Shown here: positions 1 to 6,453 of the stretch, piece after piece
Position numbering within the stretch: the stretch's first letter is position 1
How the letters are laid out: every line of letters begins with the position of its first letter
Assembly (NCBI GenBank): GCA_910579145.1
Contig: CAJTTQ010000098.1
Span: 1-8,613 of the forward strand
Length of the DNA stretch: 8,613 nucleotides
Reading direction: 5' to 3'
Source: an uncultured Eubacterium sp.
Lineage (GTDB): Bacteria > Bacillota > Clostridia > Lachnospirales > Lachnospiraceae
Notes under the pieces: model-generated
Seen by the model: the letters and a program-made list of their open reading frames with translations, nothing else
Databases searched by the model: none
What the model was told of the DNA's origin: nothing
Translations under genes and position numbers: made by a program

Positions 1-88
1 TACCATGTGATTATAGGGCTTCGTGTTTAGTTTTCGTGTTTCTTAAAAGCCTTGATTTATGCGGTGTTGCGGTGGTTGTCTATAAATA
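1..88. other. left-edge segment with no gene, ending at a breakpoint in the ABC ATPase
   Basis: I see no supported coding sequence here. Stops occur in all three forward frames or the frames do not join the ATPase; in the ATPase frame the last stop is TAA at 83-85. Recognisable ATPase sequence starts within the next three codons (reading I-L-A-P-N-G-A-G-K). The segment is AT-rich compared with the following gene. It is probably the end of an inserted element or a rearrangement product, but no terminal inverted repeat or target duplication can be tested because the other side is outside the window. Confidence 0.4.
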
Positions 89-739
89 CTTGCCCCGAAC
101 GGCGCGGGAAAGTCCACACTGATGAACATTATCACCGGAAATATCAGGCCGACAGAAGGCAGGGTCCTTTGGGACGGCGCCGACATCCGGGAACTGGGCG
201 GGCGCTTCCGCAGCCTGATCGGGTACGCGCCCCAGCAGCAGGGATTGTATAACAGTTTTTCCGGCAGGCGTTTTCTGTCCTATATGGCAGCGCTCAAGGG
301 GATCCCGAAAAAAGAAGTGCGCGCCGAGATCGAACGGGTGCTTTCGTATGTGAACATGCAGCAGGCGGCGGACCGGGTCATCGGCGGCTATTCCGGCGGC
401 ATGAAACAGCGGATCCTGATCGCTCAGGCGATCTTAGGTGATCCGAAACTGATCGTACTCGATGAGCCGACGGCGGGACTTGATCCGAAAGAGCGCGTGC
501 GCGTGCGGGAGCAGATCAAAACGCTGGCCGGGGATAAGATCATTCTCGTGTCCACCCATGTGGTGTCCGATATCGCGCCGGTCGCGGATGAGATCCTGCT
601 GCTCCGCGGCGGCAGCCTGATCAACCGCGATACGGTGGATGCGCTCTGCTGCAAATATGGCGGGAGCCGCGATCTGGAACAGGTGTATATGCACATATTC
701 GGAGAGGAGGAGAGCGATGCTGCGGTTGATTCCCTATGA
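86..739 (+). pseudogene. ABC transporter ATP-binding protein, 5'-truncated
   Basis: ATPase subunit of an ABC-2 type exporter; it would hydrolyse ATP on the cytoplasmic face to drive the permease encoded next. Walker A (PNGAGKST) is read at 95-118, directly after an in-frame TAA at 83-85, so about 35 N-terminal residues (first strands and A-loop) are absent. The first ATG is 122, already inside the helix after Walker A, so a protein of 205 residues started there would lack the P-loop. Numbered from that ATG, the Q-loop is around Q38-Q40, the signature SGGMKQR is 91-97, Walker B with LDEPTAGLD is 113-121, and the switch His is H146. The 3' end overlaps the permease start by 23 bases, as in a translationally coupled pair. 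A functional product would need an upstream fusion that the stop at 83-85 rules out. The family call is firm; calling it a pseudogene is inference from the missing start. Confidence 0.8.
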
Positions 740-2990
740 ATTCAGTAAGATCTGGAGAAAGAGAAGTTTTCTGCTGTCCGTGTGCGTGCTGCTTTTCATC
801 CACCTGTTCCTCCTGTGGTACACGACCCTGCCGGACGAGGAAACGGCGCCGCTTTCTGCCTATAAAATGCTGGTGAGCGAGCTGGCCGGAAAGAATGAGG
901 CGGAGAAGGCAGAGTACATCGTCGGTTTAAAGGAAACGATCGACGGCGTCTGTTTCGTGCGAGAGATCCTCGATATGCAGTCGCTGGAAAGTGAGATGGG
1001 AAACGCGCTGGCCGGCCAGGAGATGGCCGAACATCCCGGCGTATTTGAAACGTACTATGAGCGATATCAGTCGGGGGATTATCTGAAATTTACCGATTCG
1101 CTCGAGTAGGAGCAAACCTTTATCAATGAAATCTATGAGGAACACGAAAAGGTATGGGGTTACGGCGAATATCTGCGCTCCATCCAGGAGGAGCAGGAGG
1201 CTCTCAGCGGAATGTCCATTTTCGGCGGCGGCCGGCCGGAGGATACCTATAGTTCGCGCAACCTGCAAAAGAGCGCGGCCGACTACGCGGGACTGACTGA
1301 CCGCCATATATGCTTCGTTCCGTCCAAAGGAATAACCTCCGCCATGCAGGGGATATGGATCGATCTTTTGCTCGTGCTCAGCATGATGCTCTTTGTGGGC
1401 AGCCTGATCACGGAGGAAAAGGAAAAGAAGCTGTTTTTTATCACCCGCAGCACAAAGTATGGCGTGCTGCACGGCATCGCGGCGAAGCTGGCGGCGCTTT
1501 TTCTCCACTGTGTGTTATTGACCGTTTTATTTTATACAGTCAGTATCGTGTGTTTCGGGGCGGGCGCGGGATGGTTCGATCCGGGGGCGAGCGTGCAGTC
1601 GGTCGCCGCTTATACGGAAAGCAGCCTGCCGCTCAGTATATCGGAGTATATCCTGCTCTCCATGCTGACGAAAGCGGTGGTGCTATTTGGCATCGGCGCG
1701 GTGCTGACGGCATGCTGCGTTGGAAGCGGTATTGCGGTCCTGCCATTTCTGGCGGGTGCGGGCATAACCGGTATCAGCGCGCTTCTGTATTACCTGATTC
1801 CGGCTGGTTCTGTGTTTGCGGCGTTCAAATATCTGAATCCCTTGGGAATGATGAAAACAGAGAATCTGTACGGCGGCTATCTGAATTTCAATTTGTGCGG
1901 GCATCCGGTTTCGAGACTTGTTCTGTCGCTCGTTCTGTCGCTTTTGATCGGTGCGGCCGGAGTGGTGGGAAGTCTGCTGTTATTTTGCCGCATGAAAAAT
2001 TTCGGGGTAAGAAAACTGTGTCTGCCGCTCTCCCTGCCGTTTCGGCCGCACACGAATCCCATCCGGCATGAAGGTTATAAGCTGCTCATTACGAACCGGG
2101 CATTCCTGATCCTTCTTTTGTTTGCGGCCCTGCTGGCGTACCGCAGCCTTGACCGTGACTACACGCCGTCCGTGGGTGAGCAGTATTACAAAAGCATGAT
2201 GACCGAACTGCAAGGCGGGTTGACAGACGAAAAGGAGTCGCTCATGTTGGCGGAGAAGGCGCGTTATGAAGAAGCGCTTCAGAAAATAGAGCAGGTCGAC
2301 GCGATGGTGAGTGCGGGGGAACTGAGCGCGGACGCCGCGGATACGATGAAATCACAGGCGAATATGGTACTTGCGTTCTATCCGGCGTTTCAGCGTGTGG
2401 AGGCGCAGTATGAGCGGATCAAAACGGATGGCGGCAGTTTTGTGTACGATACCGGCTATCTTTATCTGTCGGGTGTGTTGGAAGATGTGTTCCGGGTGGA
2501 CTTTTTGCTGCTCGCGATCGGCATCGTCATCGCTATGAGCGGGGCTGTTTCCATGGAATTTGAGACTGGCTCCCTGTTCCTGATCGGCGCGACGAAAACC
2601 GGAAAGCGAAAGATCTTGCTGCATAAGGCGGCGATGTGCAGCGCGATGGCAGCCGTATTAGCCGCAGTTCCGCTCCTGTGCCGTTTGTATCGTATTTCCA
2701 CCGTCTATCCGATGAGGAACCTCACGGCGGCGGTTCAGAACATACCCGCGTTCCGCGGACTGGTTGTTCCCATGCCGCTTTTTTGTTTTATCCTGTTTTT
2801 GGCTCTCTCTCAGGTTTTGGCGGCAGTTTTGACCACACTGGCCGTTTCGGTCTGGAGAAAGAACCAGGCGCAGACGGTATTTTTTGCGCTGATAATCCTA
2901 GCGGTCCCTATGGTGTTAAATCTGCTTGGATTTGGGATGGCCAGATGGTTTTCCCTGTATCCGCTGTATGGCTGGACGGGGGCGTGGTAG
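717..2990 (+). pseudogene. ABC-2 type transporter permease interrupted by in-frame TAG
   Basis: Membrane subunit of the exporter, partner of the ATPase just upstream. ATG 717 follows a GGAGAGGAGG site at 701-710 and lies inside the ATPase 3' end. The frame is open for 130 codons, stops at TAG 1107-1109, then stays open in the same frame to TAG 2988-2990; without the first stop the protein would be about 757 residues. Each half has the same layout: one N-terminal membrane segment (about residues 19-36; again at about 1,2130-2160 in the DNA), a hydrophilic extracytoplasmic loop, then four to five hydrophobic helices. Short similarity between the halves (LFFITRSTKYG and LFLIGATKTGK) suggests internal duplication. 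ATG 1212, with GGAGG about 11 bases upstream, could restart translation and give a 592-residue fragment lacking the first membrane segment. The substrate is unknown; peptide or antibiotic export is possible. The loss of function is inferred. Confidence 0.8.
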
Positions 2991-3030
2991 AATTTATTTT
3001 TTGTCCGGGGCGCGCAATTAAAAAAACATG

Positions 3031-3059
3031 TTGACTGACGGTCGAAAAAGTGTTAGTCT
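3031..3059 (+). promoter_or_regulatory. probable sigma-A promoter of the SCP2-to-ligase operon
   Basis: The -35 element TTGACT (3031-3036) and a -10-like TAGTCT (3054-3059) are 17 bases apart, in the only intergenic space ahead of the five-gene set. Transcription would start near 3066, leaving a leader of about 160 bases before the SCP2 gene. A TATAAA at 3059-3064 is also present but sits 22 bases from the -35, which is too far. An incomplete operator-like sequence (GAC-G-GTC, 3037-3043) abuts the -35. Confidence 0.5.
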
Positions 3060-3074
3060 ATAAAAAGAAGAATA

Positions 3075-3089
3075 TCGACCGGTGGTCGA
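3075..3089. promoter_or_regulatory. palindromic operator candidate (TCGACC-ggt-GGTCGA)
   Basis: Six-base perfect inverted arms (3075-3080 and 3084-3089) are separated by three bases, just downstream of the predicted transcription start. The half-site GGTCGAAAA recurs at 3041-3049, overlapping the promoter spacer. Paired GACC/GGTC half-sites over a promoter are typical of TetR/AcrR-family repressor sites, often responsive to lipids or hydrophobic compounds. No regulator gene lies in this window, so the binding protein is unknown. Confidence 0.5.
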
Positions 3090-3145
3090 AAAGGAATTTA
3101 AAACATAGAAATCCGCGGGCAGAGGCTGAAAGGGGACGACGGTGC

Positions 3146-3183
3146 CTGGCGGCATACCGACAGTGCCTGACGGTGTCCGCCAG
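3146..3183 (+). repeat. long leader hairpin with 3-base loop
   Basis: CTGGCGG (3146-3152) pairs with CCGCCAG (3177-3183). Inside it ACCGACAG (3156-3163) pairs with CTGACGGT (3167-3174) with one A/A mismatch. Two further pairs and one bulged base join the stems, and TGC (3164-3166) is the loop. There is no following T-run, so it is not a canonical terminator. The same bases can be read as imperfect direct repeats starting GTGCCTG at 3143 and 3164. It may be a REP-like element or an RNA structure in the leader of the SCP2 operon. Confidence 0.6.
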
Positions 3184-3225
3184 TGCTGGCCAGCTTCTGG
3201 TTCCGTGGTGGAAAGAGGTTAGATC

Positions 3226-3558
3226 ATGACATATGCAGAGTTTTTTGCAGAGGTAAGAGAGAAGTTTATGCAGGCAGATGTAAGTGATGTCGGAGAACAC
3301 CTGGCGTTTCAGTTTAATATTACCGGAGAGGAGTCAGGTATTTTTTATGTCGAGGTGAAGGACGGGCAGCTCCATGTGGAACCGTATGAGTACTTCGACC
3401 GGGATGCGATGTTTACGGCGTCGGCGGATACGTTGAGGAAGATCGCAGAGGGAAAGACGGATCCGGTTAAGGAATTTACGCTGCGCCGCTTAAAAGTGGA
3501 AGGCAGCATTGACAAGGCGCTGAAGCTGAAAGACCTGATCGAGAGCAAACGCCGCTGA
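3226..3558 (+). CDS. SCP2 sterol-binding domain protein
   Basis: Small soluble protein of 110 residues, about the size of one SCP2 fold and little else. This family binds hydrophobic molecules (sterols, fatty acids, acyl chains) in a tunnel; its bacterial role is mostly unknown. Visible family features are the N-terminal helix, the alternating strands around residues 35-60 (FQFNITGEESGIFYVEV then GQLHVEPYE), the segment in which a residue such as F or A is followed by the helix S-A-D-T-L-R-K-I-A-E-G-K (about 65-76), and the C-terminal G-S-I-D-K-A-L-K-L run (about 94-102). ATG 3226 has AGAGG at 3214-3218, seven bases upstream. It is the first gene after the promoter and operator, 74 bases ahead of the hydrolase. 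It could carry acyl chains for the downstream acyl-transfer genes; this is inferred from position only. Confidence 0.85.
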   Translation: MTYAEFFAEVREKFMQADVSDVGEHLAFQFNITGEESGIFYVEVKDGQLHVEPYEYFDRDAMFTASADTLRKIAEGKTDPVKEFTLRRLKVEGSIDKALKLKDLIESKRR

Positions 3559-3593
3559 TTCAAGTATTGTTTGTTCGGAAGTGTGTAAAGAAG

Positions 3594-3617
3594 CTGCGGA
3601 AATGAATTTCCGCGCAG
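3594..3617. repeat. intergenic palindrome GCGGAAAT-ga-ATTTCCGC
   Basis: Eight-base perfect arms (3596-3603 and 3606-3613) are flanked by CT and GCAG, so the pairing can extend to CTGC/GCAG (3594-3617) with a two-base bulge. It lies in the 74-base gap between the SCP2 gene and the hydrolase, just ahead of the hydrolase ribosome binding site. There is no T-run after it, so it is not a standard terminator. It could be an operator, an mRNA processing or stability structure, or a translation-modulating hairpin. Confidence 0.5.
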
Positions 3618-3632
3618 AAATGAGAGGAATGT

Positions 3633-4583
3633 ATGAATGGTTTTGTGGGCGGCGCACTGACGGTGCTCGGAGGATTGGCGGCTGCTGAGCTGGGCGGCGC
3701 CATGTATTTGTACCAGAGGACGATGCGGCGGCAGAAAAAGGGCAGTACGGAGCGGACGATCAAAATGGCGGGGACGGACTGGGAACAGTACAAGCCTTTT
3801 ATCGAGAAGCGCAAGGAAGTGTTTCTGGCCCAGCCGCACGAAGATGTGCAGTTGGTCTCGCACGATGGGTTAAAACTGCACGCCACTTATTTCCCACAGG
3901 GGGATGAAAAGAAAGTGGCAATACTGTTTCACGGCTATACGAGTGAAGGGATGAAAGATTACATAACGTTATCGGATTATTACATAAGAAATGGATTCAG
4001 TATGTTACTTCCGGACGCGAGGGCGCACGGGAAGAGCGAGGGAACGTATATCGGGTTCGGATGTCTGGACCGGCTGGACGCGCGCAGGTGGATGGACTGG
4101 GTCATTTCCCGTTTTGGGGAGGATGTCCGTATCCTGCTGCACGGAACGTCGATGGGCGGCGCTACGGTCATGATGTGCAGCGGTCTCGAGCTGCCGGAGC
4201 AGGTGCGCGGCATCGTTTCGGACTGCGCGTTTACTTCGCCCAAATACGTGTTTACGCATGTACTCCACTCGATGTATCATCTGCCCGCTTTTCCGATGAT
4301 CCCGATCGCGGATCAGATAAACAGGAAGCTGGCCGGATACGGGATGGACGAGTGTAATGCGGCCAGGGAGGTGAGGAAGGCTAAGGTTCCGGCGCTCATC
4401 ATACATGGATCCGGGGATACGTTTGTCCCGTGCCATATGTGTGATGAGATTTACGAAAATTATGGCGGCGTGAAGCAGAAACTCATCATTTCCGGCGCGG
4501 CGCACGCGGAGAGTTATTACAAAGAAACCGGGAAGTATGAGAAGGCACTGGATCAGTTGTTGGAAACGACAGGATTGAAATGA
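3633..4583 (+). CDS. alpha/beta hydrolase with N-terminal membrane anchor
   Basis: Serine hydrolase of the alpha/beta fold, 316 residues, resembling the COG1073-type hydrolases of Firmicutes. An N-terminal glycine- and alanine-rich hydrophobic stretch (about residues 4-27) followed by R-T-M-R-R-Q-K-K suggests a membrane anchor with the catalytic domain probably in the cytosol, since the basic residues follow the segment. Catalytic elements are visible: the oxyanion-side H100-G101 (FHGYTSE), the nucleophile elbow GTSMGG with S173, the acid D262 (GSGDTFVP) and the histidine H291 (AAHAESY). ATG 3633 has GAGAGG at 3622-3627. It is the second gene of the operon, followed by the inverted-repeat element. 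The substrate cannot be read from sequence; esterase, amidase, or thioesterase-type editing of acyl intermediates are all possible. Family membership is firm and the role in the pathway is a guess. Confidence 0.9.
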   Translation: MNGFVGGALTVLGGLAAAELGGAMYLYQRTMRRQKKGSTERTIKMAGTDWEQYKPFIEKRKEVFLAQPHEDVQLVSHDGLKLHATYFPQGDEKKVAILFHGYTSEGMKDYITLSDYYIRNGFSMLLPDARAHGKSEGTYIGFGCLDRLDARRWMDWVISRFGEDVRILLHGTSMGGATVMMCSGLELPEQVRGIVSDCAFTSPKYVFTHVLHSMYHLPAFPMIPIADQINRKLAGYGMDECNAAREVRKAKVPALIIHGSGDTFVPCHMCDEIYENYGGVKQKLIISGAAHAESYYKETGKYEKALDQLLETTGLK

Positions 4584-4599
4584 ATGGTTCGCAGAGCGT

Positions 4600-4736
4600 A
4601 GTGCATTGTACCGTTCATATTTCGCCAAATGACTTGCCTGAATTTCCATCTGCCGCGTTGGCTTCATTATTCAGCCGCCTTGCAGATGAAAATTCATTCT
4701 ACGCCATTTGACTGAAAATGAACGGTACAATACACT
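4600..4736. repeat. MITE-like imperfect inverted-repeat element, about 137 bp
   Basis: The left end AGTGCATTGTACCGTTCAT (4600-4618) and the reverse complement of the right end (4718-4736) match at 18 of 19 bases. Complementarity continues inward with gaps (CAAATG against CATTTG, GAATTTCCATCTGC against GCAGATGAAAATTC) up to a centre at about 4653-4681, so the whole element can fold into one long hairpin. It contains no useful ORF. It fills most of the 181-base gap between the hydrolase and condensation genes. No clear target duplication is seen. Repeats of this type, non-autonomous and palindromic, occur dispersed in clostridial genomes; copy number here is unknown. Confidence 0.75.
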
Positions 4737-4764
4737 GGTAGACTTTGCAGAAATGGAAGGCGAT

Positions 4765-6168
4765 ATGAAAAAAACAAGAAAAGGATATGAGTTATATCCG
4801 CTGACAGTAGCACAAAAGTTTCATTTTTATTACATGGATGCCTGCCCGAAAAAGGAGGTATTGAACATCGGAACAAGCCTTACGATCGAGGTGGAGCTGG
4901 ATTTTGACGTACTGAGGCAGTCGATCACGGAGGCCTACGAGCGCTGTGAGTGTATGAAAGTGCGTTTTTACCAGGACAAGGATGGCGCATGGTATCAGTA
5001 TATCAAGACGGATGCCGAATGGGATATTGATTTTTATGATTTTACTGGGAAAACGATGGAAGAGTCGGAGCGGATCATGCAGGGCTGGACGCAGGTGCCG
5101 TTTACCGGACAGGAGATTTCCATGAGCCGTATCGTCATGATAAAGATGCCGGACGGGTATGAGGGCGTGTACCTTCTCGTTGACCACCGCATCATGGATG
5201 CGCAGTCGATGATCTGTTTTCTCAAAGATATCATCGAAATCTACTGCAGCAAGATGTATGAAGAGGTGGCTTATCCGAAAGCGATGTCGTCTTATATCGA
5301 ACAGATCAAAAAGGATCTGGCGTATGAGGACGGCTCAAAAGCAAGGGCAAAAGATGAGGCATTTTTCCATCAGCTGATCGAATCCTCCGAGCCGATCTAC
5401 AACGGACTGAACGGCCCGGAACGGCTGGAGGAGGAGCGCAGGACTTCGGGAAATCCGAACGCGAGGGCGGCGGTGAACGTATCGGACTGCGTGGACTCGG
5501 CGCTGTATACGTTCCATCTGGAAGAAGAGCCGACGAAGCGTCTTATGGATTTTTGCGAGAAATACCATGTGTCGCTTCTGTGCCTGCTCATGATGGGACT
5601 CCGTACATATTATCAGAAAATGAATGGCAACGACGATGTGTCGATCACGACAACGATCGCGAGGCGCGCGACATTAAAGGAAAAGAAAAGCGGAGGGACG
5701 AGGATCCATTCGTTCCCGTTCCGTACGATCATCCCGGAGGACAAAACGTTTCTGGAGGGGATCCAGGAGATCAGGGACCGGCAGAATGAATATTTCCGCC
5801 ACGCCAATTATGATCCGGTTGCCTATTTTGCCCACCGCAGCAAAGTTTATAAGCTGGCGCCCGGCCGCGTGTATGAGCCAATCTCCCTCACGTACCAGCC
5901 GATGTCGATGAGGGATAAGGAATTGGAAAAACTGGGTGACATACGGTATAAGACAAAATGGTATCCGAACGGCGCAACGACGCAGGCCGTTTACCTCACC
6001 GTGATGCACCGGCCGGAGGACAACGGACTGGACTTTAACTTTGAGCATCAGCTCAAGGCGATCAGCTGGAAAGATCTGGAGAATCTCTATTACTTTTTGT
6101 GCCGTATTTTATTTAAGGGCGTGGAGACGCCGGATCTGACCATCGGCGAGATCATCCGGCTTGTATGA
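4765..6168 (+). CDS. stand-alone condensation-domain acyltransferase
   Basis: Single condensation (C) domain protein of the chloramphenicol-acetyltransferase-like fold, 467 residues, close to the size of an NRPS C domain with no attached A or T domain. It should transfer an acyl group from the carrier-protein thioester to an amine or hydroxyl acceptor. Features: N-terminal Y-P-L-T-V-A-Q-K-F like C1 (about 11-19), the active-site region VDHRIMDAQS (139-148) in place of HHxxxDG, and a C-terminal half with FPFRT near 5710-5730 resembling the later core motifs. The catalytic second His (H141) and structural Asp (D145) are kept, but the first His is D140 and the Gly is A146. ATG 4765 is chosen because GGAAGG lies at 4755-4760; an upstream TTG at 4708 falls inside the inverted repeat and ATG 4753 has no good site. 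It is 40 bases ahead of the carrier protein gene. Confidence 0.85.
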   Translation: MKKTRKGYELYPLTVAQKFHFYYMDACPKKEVLNIGTSLTIEVELDFDVLRQSITEAYERCECMKVRFYQDKDGAWYQYIKTDAEWDIDFYDFTGKTMEESERIMQGWTQVPFTGQEISMSRIVMIKMPDGYEGVYLLVDHRIMDAQSMICFLKDIIEIYCSKMYEEVAYPKAMSSYIEQIKKDLAYEDGSKARAKDEAFFHQLIESSEPIYNGLNGPERLEEERRTSGNPNARAAVNVSDCVDSALYTFHLEEEPTKRLMDFCEKYHVSLLCLLMMGLRTYYQKMNGNDDVSITTTIARRATLKEKKSGGTRIHSFPFRTIIPEDKTFLEGIQEIRDRQNEYFRHANYDPVAYFAHRSKVYKLAPGRVYEPISLTYQPMSMRDKELEKLGDIRYKTKWYPNGATTQAVYLTVMHRPEDNGLDFNFEHQLKAISWKDLENLYYFLCRILFKGVETPDLTIGEIIRLV

Positions 6169-6208
6169 TGTTTGCAGGGAAGAATTAAAAACAAGGGGGA
6201 ATTTTATT

Positions 6209-6448
6209 ATGTTTGATCAGTTGACAGAAATTATCTGTGAGTACGTGGAGACGGAACGGGAAAAAATCTTACCGGAATCACGGTTTATGGAGGATCTGGG
6301 ATTTACGTCATTTGATTTTATGAGCATGTTAGGCGAGATCGAGGACCAGTTGGACGTGGAGATTGATGAGGCAGAAGCGGCCAATATACGGACGGTTCAG
6401 GAAGCGGTCGAGTATTTGGAAAAACTGGAGGGTGAGAAGGAAGAATAG
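6209..6448 (+). CDS. stand-alone acyl/peptidyl carrier protein (T domain)
   Basis: Acidic protein of 79 residues with the helical carrier-protein pattern. The phosphopantetheine attachment Ser is S34 in E-D-L-G-F-T-S-F-D-F-M-S, matching the DLGxDS core with T in place of the usual D before Ser. After modification by a phosphopantetheinyl transferase (not encoded here) it would carry the acyl group from the ligase to the condensation protein. ATG 6209 follows AAGGGGGA (6193-6200) with normal spacing; 16 upstream codons in frame have no such support. The next gene starts five bases after the stop, so the two are surely co-expressed. It is too divergent around the Ser to be assumed the fatty-acid-synthesis AcpP; placement makes a pathway-specific carrier likely. 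Confidence 0.9.
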   Translation: MFDQLTEIICEYVETEREKILPESRFMEDLGFTSFDFMSMLGEIEDQLDVEIDEAEAANIRTVQEAVEYLEKLEGEKEE

Positions 6449-6453
6449 CGATA

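Noticed and set aside
52..252. 66-codon ORF covering the ATPase start region
   Set aside because: It is out of frame with the ATPase; the Walker A sequence is read in the other frame, and the product has no recognisable pattern.
927..1508. 193-codon minus-strand ORF
   Set aside because: It is antisense to the permease, with no ribosome binding site and a composition typical of a shadow frame of GC-rich coding.
1310..2071. 253-codon plus-strand ORF in another frame of the permease
   Set aside because: The overlapping frame encodes a clear membrane protein; this one is rich in R, G and A with no domain pattern.
3141..3192. CRISPR-like short repeats in the SCP2 leader
   Set aside because: Only two and a half imperfect 20-21 base copies without unique spacers; the pattern is explained by the hairpin.
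4005..4667. 220-codon minus-strand ORF opposite the hydrolase
   Set aside because: It is antisense to a gene with a complete catalytic triad and runs into the inverted repeat; a shadow ORF.
4708..4731. Promoter TTGACT/TACAAT inside the right arm of the inverted repeat
   Set aside because: The spacing is only 12 bases, too short for a sigma-A promoter; an independent promoter for the C/T/A genes is not supported by this pair.
4708..4764. 19-codon N-terminal extension of the condensation protein
   Set aside because: It starts with TTG inside the inverted-repeat element, lacks a ribosome binding site, and the family N-terminus begins after ATG 4765.
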